From positions 62,001 to 126,000 of the forward strand of contig FMBT01000359.1 of assembly GCA_900095095.1 (NCBI GenBank): a stretch of DNA of 64,000 bases, written 5' to 3'. A program made the position numbers and the translations under genes. The notes under the pieces were generated by a model. The model had not been told where the DNA came from. It did not search any database and was given only the letters and a program-made list of their open reading frames with translations. The stretch is from Fragilariopsis cylindrus CCMP1102. Its lineage: Eukaryota; Bacillariophyta; Bacillariophyceae; Bacillariales; Bacillariaceae. This document shows positions 1 through 10,668 of this stretch, piece by piece; positions within the stretch are counted from its first letter, which is position 1, and each line of letters begins with the position of its first letter.

Positions 1-344
1 TTTCATAGACAGACTCCGGAATCCCATCAAGAAGCACCGTAGAGGGATCCACCTTGGCCCTGAGATCGTCCCATGGCATATCAGAGAAGGCCAATTTGCG
101 TGCGGTGTTTTGCACCTTCGTCACCTGAACATTTGTGGAAGAGAAAACAGAACAAGTTTATGCAATTCCATGAGTAATCATTGGTCACATTTAGAATCAA
201 TTCGACGAAGAGAACAGATATAGTAAGAAAACTTACTGACAAGGCCGAGACATCACGTTCGTTGAGGGCATCAGCACCAAGAGCAAAACCACCTGACCCC
301 GCGGTGAGGGCAAGAATGAGGAAGTTGTGAAAGAAGAATCTCAT
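1..344 (-). CDS. Secreted or membrane protein, 5' part only
   Basis: Two exons are visible: 344 down to 237 (36 codons) and 124 down to 1, joined in phase 0 across a GTAAGT...CAG intron of 112 nt (236-125). The first exon reads as a classic signal peptide: Met-Arg, then a hydrophobic stretch FFFHNFLILALTAG, then GGFALGADA as a likely cleavage zone. An upstream in-frame Met exists at 410, but the Met at 344 places the hydrophobic core correctly and is preferred. The second exon continues open to the window edge, so the 3' end is missing. The visible mature part (about 40 residues, with AFSDMPWDDLRAK) matches no family I can name. Likely enters the secretory pathway; function unknown. Confidence 0.6.
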
Positions 345-1117
345 GATAGTTATCTTATTTCCGATGAAGTATTGTAGTAGTTGTTCACTTTCGAAAAACA
401 GAAGATTCAATTTTTATGATCATTTCGAATGATCACGACAGATTAAATTCATTTTGAAGAACGCAATTTCATCATTAAAGATAATAAATAATCCGTTCTA
501 CCGCAGCAACAGCAACAGCAGCTGGTGGGGCTGCCGACACTAAAGCTGACAGGGTCGATGGTGCCTGGTGGTGCTAATAATAGTCTATTATGTGACCGTG
601 AACGTGAACTACAACATCACGTGAACTACAACAATTCGAAGAAGTAGAAGAAATAAGCAGCAGTTTCCAATACCGTATTATGTCCAATAGAAATGTTAGA
701 TCCTCGTAATACACAGTACCAACGAAGTCAAAAATTTCACTGAGTATCGGAAGAATTAAAAAAAATCCCACGATTAAAAAATTACGATTCAGTTGGAACT
801 AATTTAGCTGTTTTCAGTACTTCGTCTCTACGTGTATCTCCACGCATATCTTTCTACCGGCCTTCGTTAGATATATTCGTTGAAGTAAGACGAGCAGAAC
901 TCACCTGTTAAATCGTCGTCCAAAATCGAAATCGCTTGTGCCTAAAATCAGTGTTCTCAATCAGAGATCGTACCTGCCTCCTTGTTGGAATGACTAATTG
1001 CCTGTCAACACAACTGTGTTCAAAGTCTAAGTCAAAGTTTAAGTCTAAGTGAGTCAAAGTCAAATTCAATAGAAATAGCAAGACTGTAAAGAAGATACAA
1101 AGTAAACTATTGGAATA
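345..1117. other. Divergent intergenic region
   Basis: Separates the minus-strand secreted-protein gene from the plus-strand alpha-kinase gene and should hold both promoters. It is AT-rich, with only short open frames that lack features. Between about 1020 and 1070 there is a weak repeat of CAAAGTCTAAGT-like units. I see no RNA gene. Confidence 0.5.
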
Positions 1118-1930
1118 ATGTCAAACTCGTCCGCTGCACGAACTAATTTATCCTCGTTGGATGTCAGAATCTCTAGTAGAAAACTTGGAGAGGGTGCATT
1201 CCGGATATGTCACGAGGGCACATATATAGGAGGGAACCGCAACAGTCAAGAAGCTGCATGTAAACGATTCAAACCAAAATGGAGATCGATGGAAGCAGAA
1301 TACTTTGCTAGTGACTTTTTTATAGCTGATACTGCTATCCGATATGCTGAATGTTGGAATAATTTCTGTGATCATGATGAAATTATTTTAATTACCAAAG
1401 GTCATATCATTACATCCAATAGTGGTATTCAATACTTAGCAGAGCCATTGATACGTAATTTCAAAAAGTTTACATCCAATTCTGGTTGGATTTTAAACGA
1501 ATCCTGTTGGACTATTGAAGCAATGGAGGCATTTAGTCACTACACCTATCATGCATCCAATGGAGAACTTATCGTATGTGATTTACAGGGACGGTATCGT
1601 GATAATCGTCGATTTCGTAATGGCAAATCACGATTCGAATTGACCGATGTAGCAATATGTTCTGGATCAAGATCGTACGGACCAACGGATTTATCCGAAA
1701 AGGGTATCGAATCTTTCTTTGCCAATCATGAATGTAATCAATTTTGTAACATTAATGAACATTGGAGGAGACCATCGTATCCACAACGGTGGTTTCCTAA
1801 AAGTAGTGCTACCTCAATGTTCTCATCATCTGTTTCGTACAAGCTACAATCGACGGATCGTACTCAATTCCGACTTGGAGGAATGGGTAATATCATTGAA
1901 GAAGAAGATAGCGACAGCGATTATTACTAG
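1118..1930 (+). CDS. Alpha-kinase (MHCK/eEF2K family) protein
   Basis: 270 aa, single exon, ATG start. The protein is little more than an atypical alpha-kinase domain (about residues 18-215). Visible family landmarks: a glycine-rich nucleotide loop start (KLGEGAFRICHEGTY), the AEPLI...FKKFTSNSGW block, EAMEAFSHYTYHASNGEL followed by the catalytic-loop-like VCDLQGRY, then LTDVAICSG, and finally DLSEKGIESFFANHECNQFC. In the family the His/Cys residues of that last block bind structural zinc. The C-terminus is acidic (EEEDSDSDYY). Alpha-kinases phosphorylate Ser/Thr; well-known members act on myosin heavy chain or elongation factor 2, but the substrate here cannot be read. No WD40, channel or other partner domain is attached. 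Family assignment is strong. Confidence 0.88.
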   Translation: MSNSSAARTNLSSLDVRISSRKLGEGAFRICHEGTYIGGNRNSQEAACKRFKPKWRSMEAEYFASDFFIADTAIRYAECWNNFCDHDEIILITKGHIITSNSGIQYLAEPLIRNFKKFTSNSGWILNESCWTIEAMEAFSHYTYHASNGELIVCDLQGRYRDNRRFRNGKSRFELTDVAICSGSRSYGPTDLSEKGIESFFANHECNQFCNINEHWRRPSYPQRWFPKSSATSMFSSSVSYKLQSTDRTQFRLGGMGNIIEEEDSDSDYY

Positions 1931-1960
1931 TTACATATGTGTATGTACATATATGTATGT

Positions 1961-1995
1961 ATTTAGCATTTAGCATTTAGCATTTAGTATTTAGT
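1961..1995. repeat. Heptanucleotide tandem repeat ATTTAGC/T
   Basis: Five consecutive 7-nt units (ATTTAGC three times, ATTTAGT twice) directly after the alpha-kinase stop codon, followed by a loose TAGTATATGGTA duplication. It lies in the predicted 3' UTR. Confidence 0.8.
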
Positions 1996-2074
1996 ATATG
2001 GTACCTAGTATATGGTATCTAGATCCTATATCTATTACTGGCTACTACTATGATTATTTTTGTGTAATTTTTTT

Positions 2075-4449
2075 CTAGTTGAAGTAAATTATAAGAGTCG
2101 GACATGTTAGTTCTATAATTATTACTATGTTTAACATATAGCTATACAAGGAGTAGGTCCTATATATATTCCTTACCCTGTCAAAGGAGATAGGCAAAAG
2201 GAAAAATATCACGTAATACGGTTGGGATGCTTTGCTGCGTTGAAAATCCGCAACCATTTGACGTGTTTGTTCTTCGAGATATTTCTGTAGTTTTCTATTC
2301 ATTTTTACTGTCATCATTATGTTATTAATTGCCATTATTTTCATTATTTATCATAGATCATATACATATATTCTTATAAGACGTTTTGATTACTGTTGTA
2401 TGTTCACTCATTCTCACACTTGTACTTATACTTGTGCCCTGATGCTTACGAGTCATCTAAAAATGCATGGGAAAGCCGATTCATTGCCTCCGGTGCAGAT
2501 AAACGTGTTTCGGTTGGTTCACCAGTATTGTCATAAAAGTCGGTCATTAATGCATTAGAATTACCTTCTATAAGTAGATTCGATAACCGGTATGCATTGC
2601 ATCGGATACCAGCAACGATACGTTGTGCATCTTCAGTAGTCAACGCTTCAAATAAATGAATTTCACCATCCTGACTTGTTATTGTAAAGAAACTATCAAA
2701 TTCTTCCTCTAAATCACCCATTCCACCAGGTGCTAATGTGCTGTTACACCAATTGGTAGTAGCATCACTAGTAGTACTTGTAAGGGTTGGTTGTCTTTCG
2801 TCACCACGTGCATTGCTTGTTGAAATGGCATCAATGTTTAATATTTCATTGTTCGGGTTTCAACAACTGTAGATGTACCACCAGTCATTGTCTTCCATTC
2901 AATTACCGGTTGGATGATCGTCCTCGTACTACAGATACCAGGACGGTAAATCAAATTTACAGTCCGACCAACCCAATTTTCATCATCAATCGATTTATGA
3001 TAAATTAGTGTATATCCAACATTGAGCATGCCCTTAAGTACCAAAAAAAAAGATATAACAGAACATGTTGTAAGACGATTGAATAAATGACAAAGACGAC
3101 GAAGATCGCCAGAAAAATGTTCATGACGGCTAGAAATCATCCTTCTTTTCTTTGCACTTGAAATGAATAAGGAAAGAGATAAGAGTAGTACTTACGTGTA
3201 AAAATTCACCTGCAAATTTTGCATCAAAGCTACTATCATTCAGATAATAATCATTGGGATTAGTACTACGCCGTCCATCCAACATTTTATTATTTTCATT
3301 CTCATTTTTTGTTTGTTTGTACAATGATGTATGTTTATTAATAATTGGTTGACATGCTGTTGGCATTATACCACTAATATTTTCTGGTAAAGTTGCACAA
3401 TTTTCCACATCTTCTTGTGTACAATTAAAGGCTGCTGATAATATCGATGATGATGTGCATGATATATTATTAATATTGTTGTTACTATTATTCAAGAAAG
3501 AAGAATTCGTTGGTGGACTATCAGTTTTTTCTTGAATCTTGTTATCATCACCATCCTCCTCCATCTCTTCCCCATCATCGTTTAAGATCGAATGATTCCT
3601 AGGATCATCATTATCATTGTTGCCATATCTTATGTCTTCGGTTTTATTAAGAACTTCGTCGTCGTCGTCGTCGTCGTCGTCGTTCTTACCATCAGTTATT
3701 TGAATAGCATTTCCTATTGTAATTTTCTGCTGCTGCAATTTACGAGAAGTGTGGACCATCATCACCTGCTCATCGTCGTCATCGTCCTCGGCTTCTTCTA
3801 CGACGATAGTATCATCATTTACATTCTCATACACCGTACCAGGCAGAACCAATTCAGTACCCTCCGCATCCTCATCATTTGGATCAACTTCGGCCGTATC
3901 CAGTTCTTGAAGTAAATTTCTTACCCATGACAATGTTTCTTTCAGTTCTTCTTCCTTTTTCTTTATTGTTTCCGTATTAGTTTCCATAATACGAGTTGCT
4001 GCTACTGCTACTGCTGCTGCTGACTGATTACTATTATAATTTCCGATTTCATCACCGACAGGAATGACAGTAACGAAATGATCCGGATAGTCACCACCAT
4101 AATCCTCGTGTTGCTGTTGTTGTTGTTGTTGATCGTCAAAGTCAGTACGAACCGTCGATGGCGTTGTTGTTGTTGTCACCACATTCTCGTCGGTGCTATT
4201 ACGTTGAGAAGATAATTTTTTGCTTTTACTACTTTTGAACAGACTGAATCTCTTTTTCCTGCTTCGTTTGCTACCTTCTTGTTGACTGCCATTAGCATTG
4301 GGAGTGGTGACGAATTCTTTACCTTTGAAGGCATCTTTAGCATCCTCGGTCTTGGTCGGAGTAGTAGTACTTGCAGCCTGGTTCTGGTCTTTGTTCTTAT
4401 TTTTGTTTTTGTTTTTGTTTTTGCTTTTCTTGCTACCAAACAATTTCAT
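2075..4449 (-). CDS. Low-complexity protein with C-terminal PH-like domain
   Basis: Multi-exon gene. Exon 1 (4449-3196, 418 codons) starts MKLFGSKKSKNKN and is mostly disordered: Lys/Asn, Gln, acidic and Asp runs, with one Lys/Glu helix near RIMETNTETIKKKEEELKE. Exon 2 begins at 3149 (intron of only 46 nt, phase 0) and contains GYTLIYHKS...IQPVIEWKTMTGG. Exon 3 contains FFTITSQDGEIHLFEA and AQRIVAGIRCNAYRLSNLLI and ends at 2450 in phase 2. Exon 4 (2294-2075) continues with KLQKYLEEQTRQMVADFQ. The blocks EWKTMTGG, then FFTIT..DG.IHLFEA, resemble a PH-like domain that I associate with diatom proteins. That is recognition, not a search result. Between about 2861 and 2841 the frame changes without a clear GT-AG intron, so exon 2/3 joining is unresolved. 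Function unknown. Confidence 0.55.
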
Positions 4450-5036
4450 CTTGATGTATGTTTATTCAATACGCCTGTATGAGTTATATAACATATGTAT
4501 TCTTCTCATACGATATTTGCAGTTGTCTGATGTTGATATTGTCGAATATTTATTTTTATTTTTCGGATAAGGTCTAGTCGATAGCTTCAATATTATTCGT
4601 ATGTACCCTTTTCTTATATGTTGCGTCCTTTTCACCTTTATCTTTACTTATCTCTGAGGTATTGTGCATTAGTGTACCGTACTTGAGAGAATACTTCGAA
4701 GTAGATATCATGACACATGATCACTACCGTATCACATAAGTAGATTGTGCGAATTTACGACAAATTGAGGTTTTAGGAATTGAGGTTTTAGGAACCAACG
4801 CACCTCACTGCCAATAATTTATAAGCCTTGCCGCCGATTTTGAGTCATAAAATGAGCAAGCCAATCACAGTTGCATTCGTGACTCAGTCGAGTCTTATTT
4901 CTACAACGCTTTAACCATCCATCTTCAACACACATGTCGCCTACAGTACATGTACTGATCCAGTTAACCTTATCATATTTCGTCACTAATTCAAACTCGT
5001 TGCATTCACGGGTAGCAGAAAAGAAGAAAAAATAAG
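4450..5036. other. Divergent intergenic region
   Basis: Lies between the 5' ends of the PH-like gene (minus) and the plastid membrane-protein gene (plus). It holds a short direct repeat, ATTGAGGTTTTAGGAA twice near 4764-4795. I recognise no gene or RNA. Confidence 0.5.
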
Positions 5037-5867
5037 ATGACAATGATGATGGCAATGATGACAATGGCGAGAGGAAAACAGAGTTGGCTTGGGTTGATGA
5101 TTCTTCTCGCTTCGGCTACTGCATTCGGCGTTGGCCATCATAGAAGTACAACACATCCGCGTGTGGCTACGATCCCGCTGCGGCTGCGGCTGCGATGGAC
5201 GACAACACCAACGCTAAGCAAGAAGATGTGTCCATACAAATATTCCCGGCTCCATGTACAGCCATCACCAATAGAGGATGACGAGCTACTGCTGGAAAGC
5301 GATAGCAGTAACAATAACAATAACAATAACAATAACAATGATGAAGCAGCTACACCGATGTTGTTGTCAGAATCAAAATACGACGATGGAGATCCCAGGC
5401 AGGCCTTGGAGCAATTTGGTTCCCTATTTTCACAAGTGCAAGCCATAATTACGGAAGGGAGCACTTGGGACAGCGATAAACTTGACGAGAAGACACAAGA
5501 GTTTGTTAGAACGTATATAAAAGTTGTTGTTCCTGGTATTGGATACGCCGCAACGAGTATTGCTGTGTACGCATCCTCGTTCTTGTTCCTGGAATTGGTG
5601 TTGGCGGTAAGTGGACGTGGATACACCGACATTACTGCTGCCGTCAGTGGCATCGGATTGTTGCGTGACTTGCTCGACAAGGTAGATCCCACATGGGGCA
5701 ATACAGCAATTGCACTACTCGGGTGCGAAGCTCTGGCGCCGGTCATACTCGCCACGACGTTAGCACTCACACCCAAGACGATGGAGATTGTGCGAAATCA
5801 AATGGAAGAATGGGGATGGGGTGAAGAGGACATCGATCAACGTGTCTCCGAAATACGCGGTAATTAA
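5037..5867 (+). CDS. Plastid-targeted membrane protein, function unknown
   Basis: 276 aa, single exon. After a Met-rich start, WLGLMILLASATAF followed by GVG is a signal peptide ending in an ASAF-type junction with Phe at +1, the diatom signal for plastid import; the basic RLRLRW stretch fits a transit peptide. A Ser/Asn spacer with ten Asn (AACAAT repeat) follows. The mature part has a helical region (QALEQFGSLFSQVQAIITEG) and two or three hydrophobic segments: VVVPGIGYAATSIAVYASSF with LFLELVLAVSG, a weaker DITAAVSGIGLL, and ALLGCEALAPVILATTLAL. The C-terminus is soluble (WGWGEEDIDQRV). I recognise no named family. Plastid location is an inference from the N-terminus; an inner-envelope or thylakoid protein is plausible. 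Confidence 0.7.
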   Translation: MTMMMAMMTMARGKQSWLGLMILLASATAFGVGHHRSTTHPRVATIPLRLRLRWTTTPTLSKKMCPYKYSRLHVQPSPIEDDELLLESDSSNNNNNNNNNNDEAATPMLLSESKYDDGDPRQALEQFGSLFSQVQAIITEGSTWDSDKLDEKTQEFVRTYIKVVVPGIGYAATSIAVYASSFLFLELVLAVSGRGYTDITAAVSGIGLLRDLLDKVDPTWGNTAIALLGCEALAPVILATTLALTPKTMEIVRNQMEEWGWGEEDIDQRVSEIRGN

Positions 5868-6500
5868 TTAGTTACGTGGTATCGTTTTATATAAGCTAGC
5901 AATACGGTTCATTCATTCATTCATTCATTCATTCTTTAACAATGTTCTTCTAAATATAGCTGACGTAGACATTAAACATAGATAAAACGACGATAAGACA
6001 ACAGACCAATAATAGTAACAATAACTACAATTTCACCAATCAATGTGACAAGGGTTAGGTGTACAAACGGTAGCGCATTCTTGATTGCTTATGAAGTGTG
6101 CAATAAAAACACAGAAAGAAGCGATACCACTCACTCCTCAGTATCGATTGATGTTGGAGGGAATAAATTACAAAGAAAACGAACTATTATCCTATTATTT
6201 TGGAACAGATTAATTATGCTGAGGACTATTATAATTTGTGGACCGATTTTCATTTTGATATTAAAAATCGCAAGAAAAAAAAATTCAGTAATAATGAATA
6301 TAGGTCCTAACATATACATATTGTCTCTTGATTCGTTCGTTCTCTGAGAAATGAAGAAAAAAGTCCTAGTTTAAATTTAACAAATTATTGACAGTCACGG
6401 AATCAATCACTCTTATTTTTCTATAATTAATTAGGTTACTAATTAGGCGGTACGGTAGTTGTTGCTGTTGTGCTACTGCTGGTAGTAGTAGTAGTAGTAT
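5868..6500. other. Convergent intergenic region with ATTC repeat
   Basis: Lies between two convergent genes. It contains an (ATTC)n microsatellite at about 5911-5934 and a run of TAGTAG units just before 6500. An open frame at 6045-6347 has no recognisable content and looks accidental in AT-rich DNA. Confidence 0.5.
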
Positions 6501-7808
6501 TCACGTAATCTCCGTCATGGGAGATCCCCCTTCCCGCAATCGTAACCGTGGTAGTCCTAAGGAATGTCGACACAAATTAACAGTATTTTTCATTAACATC
6601 GCAATCGTCATGGGACCCACACCCCCCGGAACAGGTGTAATAGCACTGGCTTTTCCTTTCGCTTCGTCGTAATCCACATCACCCACTAATCGATAACCAC
6701 GTTTCTTGGTGGGATCTGGTTTATCATTAATACCCACATCCACAATCACGACACCCGGTTTCAACCAAGCACCTTTCACAAATTCTGGTTTACCAATGGC
6801 AGCAATAAGTATATCAGCACGTTTCACAATTTCTGGTATATTCTTGGTACGTGAATGACAGACCGTCACGGTCCCATTACAAGATTGGAGTAAGGCAGTG
6901 ACTGGCATACCCACAATGTTGGATCGGCCTAAAATCACACATTCCTTCCCAGAAATTTCAATATTATATCGTTGTAGTAATTCGATACAACCAGCAGGTG
7001 TACAGGGAATGGCCAGAGGTGGTATTCCACCCCGTAACCACATATTACCAATATTCGTTACATCAAACCCATCTGCATCCTTTTCATAGTTAATGGTTTG
7101 TAATACTGTTGCCTCATTGATATGGTCCGGCAATGGCAATTGAACTAATATACCATGTACTTTGGGATCATCATTCAATTTCTGAATTTCCTTAATTAAT
7201 GCAATTTCAGTGATATCTTCAGTTAAGGTAATATCAATTGAATGGATACCAATTTCTGTGGCCGCCTTTTTTTTCATTCGTACATAGGTTCCCGAATCGA
7301 TCCGGTCACCCACTAACACCACCGCTAAACCAGGAATTATACCATTATAATCCTGTTGTAATTTTTTAATTTCCTCTTTTAATTCTTCACGAATGGAGGC
7401 TGCGGTCTTTTTTCCATCCATAATTATCGGATTTCCTGGACTACCAACTGCTGGTGTGGATTCCTCCTCTCCACCGCCATTGCTATTTTGATTATCGATA
7501 TTATTATTGTTATGACAAAAAAGTTCACGATGATGACGATGATAGCAGCAGGATGTTTGATGAGATAACGCGGACGTTGATTTTATTTTTAAATTTAATT
7601 TTGTGGATGATGATGTTGATGCTGACGAAACAAGAGGAAAAATACTATTACTAAGAGGAAGGTTATTATAACGTATTACTATTCTGCGTTGCTGCAATAA
7701 TGCAACGGCAACAGAAGACAAAACGTAAATACCAAACAGCATAATTTTAATAATAGTAACTTTTTTATTACGAACATACATTTTTTTTGTTGTTGTTGTT
7801 TCTGCCAT
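6501..7808 (-). CDS. folD: Methylene-THF dehydrogenase/cyclohydrolase (FolD)
   Basis: 435 aa, single exon. The bifunctional enzyme converts 5,10-methylene-THF to 10-formyl-THF in one-carbon metabolism. The FolD domain runs from about residue 128 (IIMDGKKTAASIREELK) to the C-terminus. Visible landmarks: GTYVRMKKKA with the catalytic Lys region (family YVxxK), HGILVQLPLPDHIN, KDADGFDVTNIGNM, the NAD(P) loop GRSNIVGMPV, CHSRT, and the signature PVPGGVGPMTIAMLM. The extra 125 N-terminal residues carry a hydrophobic segment (IIKIMLFGIYVLSSVAVALL) and a Ser/His/Asn-rich stretch, pointing to an organelle-targeted isoform. No clean ASAF junction is seen, so plastid versus mitochondrion is open. Catalytic region looks complete; identity is secure. 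Confidence 0.93.
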   Translation of the reverse strand: MAETTTTKKMYVRNKKVTIIKIMLFGIYVLSSVAVALLQQRRIVIRYNNLPLSNSIFPLVSSASTSSSTKLNLKIKSTSALSHQTSCCYHRHHRELFCHNNNNIDNQNSNGGGEEESTPAVGSPGNPIIMDGKKTAASIREELKEEIKKLQQDYNGIIPGLAVVLVGDRIDSGTYVRMKKKAATEIGIHSIDITLTEDITEIALIKEIQKLNDDPKVHGILVQLPLPDHINEATVLQTINYEKDADGFDVTNIGNMWLRGGIPPLAIPCTPAGCIELLQRYNIEISGKECVILGRSNIVGMPVTALLQSCNGTVTVCHSRTKNIPEIVKRADILIAAIGKPEFVKGAWLKPGVVIVDVGINDKPDPTKKRGYRLVGDVDYDEAKGKASAITPVPGGVGPMTIAMLMKNTVNLCRHSLGLPRLRLREGGSPMTEIT

Positions 7809-8169
7809 AATGTGTTATCTCTATTTCTTTTCTTTTCACAGGAATACCGTAGTTGTTAATTGTTGTTATTGTTGTTGCTAGTTGTTGGCTGTTACTTGTT
7901 AGTTGTTATTGTTGTTATTTTGCACAGTAACTTACCAATGATGTGTATCTTAAACCTAATTTGTTTTCTCTCTCGTTGATTGTGGGACGCTAACGTTACT
8001 GTATGCCGTGATGGAGTTGAGAATCAGAATTTGCACGTGTATGATTTGTTACTGTCACAGGAAGAACACTATCACAGTACTACCCTCAAATTGACTTCCT
8101 ATCAGTACTGTACCAATAGAAATATATTATGAACTAATAAAATCAACAAACAAAGTCAACATAGCAACA
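7809..8169. other. Intergenic region upstream of folD
   Basis: Presumed folD promoter region. It carries a TTGTTGTTA-rich patch (about 7855-7920) and otherwise nothing recognisable. The decayed retroelement begins just beyond. Confidence 0.45.
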
Positions 8170-9960
8170 ACAGATGGTGGAGCAATACCTTTCAAAGGAT
8201 TGCTGGGATTTGTCTTTGCAGATGAAGATGGAAACATACTGCTATCATGCTATGATGGACAACCAGTCATCAGGCAATGACTCCACTATCATTTAGATCA
8301 GATATATGTGCTTTTCTTGCTGCAGTAAGATTGATGACACTCATGACAAAGTACTACTACAACAATATATTACAATGCAATGAACCAGTCTGAAGCAAAA
8401 TACAGGTGTACACAGATAGTCTAAAAGCATGATAAATAAACTATTATAGAAGCATTTGATGAATATCCTATAATGTACAGCACCACTGGCAACAGTACTA
8501 TTAGATTCGGAATGGGAGGTCCTGTCAGCATTACACAGAGCATTGAAGTGGTTCGGAACTTACGTCCAAAGATTAGCTGGGTGAAAAAGCTATCAGGATA
8601 ATTTGGTTTTTGATATAAAGAAATACCATTGAATGCATACCTTAATTCAGAGGCAGATGAACTGCCACCAACAATAGGACTAAAACAATTGCAGGAGAAG
8701 CCCAAGGTACCAATGGATCCGGCCACAGACATCCAATTTCACACATAGGTAATAGAACCATCACAAGAGATCTCAAGCGAACAACAAGAGAAATAATCAA
8801 CTTAATACCACTTAATTAAATAGTATTACCAAAAGGAATACTACAATGGATGCACAAATTATATATAGAAAAAACTGCCTACGGGAGAAAGAGTTCATAA
8901 AAGGGATCACTTCCATGATAGAAGATGTGCCTCATGCTGGCATGTCAAAGAAGATGATGATCACATATTTCAGTGTATGAAACGAAGTAGCCTACGGAAG
9001 AAGGTCCTCAAACAAATCAATTTAATATTAGAAAACACAGTTGATCCAAGACTTTGTGATATAATGAGAAGGAAGGAATAATGGCATACTTTAATGGGGA
9101 AGCAATATCAGCCAACATGCTAAGGATTAGGGGACAACCAGGAATGGAGAGATACAACCTACTAATAGATGAACAAGTGGTAATACGATGGTACAATTTA
9201 CTTAGGGGAAAGTTCTCAAAACAATGGAAAATACAACAGAAAGCATATTATATGAATAGAAGGAAGATGCTGCATCCAAGGAAGGTGCAACGGAACAAGA
9301 AAAGAAAAGCTGCAGCAGATAGAACCAAAACAAAAAAGAAGAACAAAACATAAGCTTTTCATGCATTCTTCCAAGCCATCATCCCCGTCATACAAGAGAT
9401 ATGGATGGACAGATGCATCGATAGAAACAGGCCAGTACTAGGGGTACAAAAAATAGTAGCAGAATATGATTCCTTATCAAAGAAAGTAACACATATGTAC
9501 ACAATGAGAGAAATGGTACTACTGGAGGTAGAACTGAAAATATTCAATGAAGAACTGGAGGTAAAATTAGATGACACAAATCAACAATTATTAAAGAAAT
9601 GGCTATTAAGATGGAAGCCGGTAATAGACCATAGCATGAAAAGAGATAAACAATTGGCAAAAGATAACAGCAAACCTTCACAAAAAACAAACCAGCAAAG
9701 ACAAGCATTTCAGGGAAAATAAAAACAAGAAAACATGCTATGATAAAGAAAATGTATAATAATCCACTCACTAATGTGTACAAAAGATTACAAAAGAAAA
9801 GATCATCTAGCAGAGTGATACAGGCGAGGAAACCAAAATACAGCATGAACCATATGATATTGAAACTGTATAAGAAATTGTGGGAAAAGAGATCCACTAG
9901 CCGGGCAACAACAACAACAGTATTGGAAGTAGAGATACAAACGATTGAGGATTGATTTGT
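8170..9960 (+). mobile_element. Decayed retroelement, RNase H and C-terminal part
   Basis: Fossil. In plus-strand frames the start of this stretch shows an RNase H-like segment (TDGGA..., then SFRSD.CAFLAAVR). It is followed by a region with a Cys/His cluster (CASCWHVKEDDDHIFQC) and then basic, Trp-rich sequence (VIRWYNLLRGKFSKQW). This order resembles the 3' half of non-LTR-type pol proteins that I associate with diatom genomes. The upstream polymerase part is not visible. The coding capacity is broken in many places and the element is clearly dead and old. No terminal repeat or target duplication was found; its downstream end abuts the foldback element at 9985. Class assignment (non-LTR versus other) is tentative. 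Confidence 0.5.
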
Positions 9961-9984
9961 ATAAGACCTTGTATTGTTTCACCC

Positions 9985-10436
9985 GGGCCTTCCGGCACTG
10001 TAAATATTGTGGGGGTTGGTTGAAAATTAATAATTATGTTTATTTTCGGAAAAGCAGGTACCCCATACCTGCTTTCTTTCAAAGCGGGTAAGCAAAGCGG
10101 GTAAGCAAAGCGGGTAAGCAAAGCGGGTATGCTAAGCGGGTACCCCTACCTGCCTGCTTTTTAGTGAAGCGGGTATGGAAATTATGTCATTGTAGTGTGT
10201 TTTTGCAGCGTTGACTTTGTTTTTTTAACAAAGCAGGTAAGCAAAGCGGGTAGTGGTACCCGCTTTTTAGGGAAGCAGGTAAGCAAAGCGGGTATGCATA
10301 ACTGCTTTTTTACAAAGCAGGTATGCTCCACGCTGAGCTTACCCGCTTTTCAAAAATCCATATTATTTAGTTTCTAGCAAACCCCCAAAAATTATTAGTG
10401 CCGCAAGGCCCCAATAGCGCGGCACGGAGGAAGTAG
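9985..10436. mobile_element. Foldback/MITE-like element with AAGCGGGTA array
   Basis: About 450 bp with imperfect terminal inverted repeats. Left arm 9985-10027 begins GGGCCTTCCGGCACT and continues to GTGGGGGTTGG. The reverse complement of 10412-10370 reads GGGGCCTTGCGGCACT and on to TTGGGGGTTTG. Between them lie about twelve forward copies of AAGC(G/A)GGTA (from 10051 to about 10325; four in tandem with a 13-bp period from 10081) plus at least four inverted copies (TACCTGCTT or TACCCGCTT near 10066, 10147, 10257 and 10340). Beyond the right arm, 10422-10436 reads GCACGGAGGAAGTA, the end motif of the MITE at 19898. No coding capacity is seen; a non-autonomous DNA element is the best reading. 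Confidence 0.6.
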
Positions 10437-10545
10437 GTGCGTGATTGAAGTAGAGGAATCCAATCCAATAATGACATCTTCAATTGGTGCCTGATTGAAG
10501 TAGGTCCTAGAGGAATCCAATACAATAGCCCCATTGAACTGGGAT
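10437..10545. repeat. Tandem duplication, about 50-60 bp unit
   Basis: Two diverged copies of a unit containing GTGCxTGATTGAAGTAG, then AGAGGAATCCAATxCAATA and a CATTGAA/TCTTCAAT-like tail. The second copy carries a small GTCCT insertion. Non-coding. Confidence 0.65.
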
Positions 10546-10570
10546 CAACACAGCCTCACAAAGGTCTCTA

Positions 10571-10590
10571 TCTCTCTCTCTCTCTCTCTC
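10571..10590. repeat. (TC)n microsatellite
   Basis: Ten TC units, extended imperfectly on both sides (TCTCTA before, TTTCTCTCTG after). Confidence 0.9.
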
Positions 10591-10668
10591 TTTCTCTCTG
10601 CTGCCTGTTATTTCTCGTCATGGTTTGTGAGTTTGGATTTGATTCATTCTATTATTGTCAGATTGATT

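Noticed and set aside
6045-6347. 100-codon frame between the 5037 gene and folD
   Set aside because: AT-rich composition, no motif, an opposing open frame of similar length, and no splice context.
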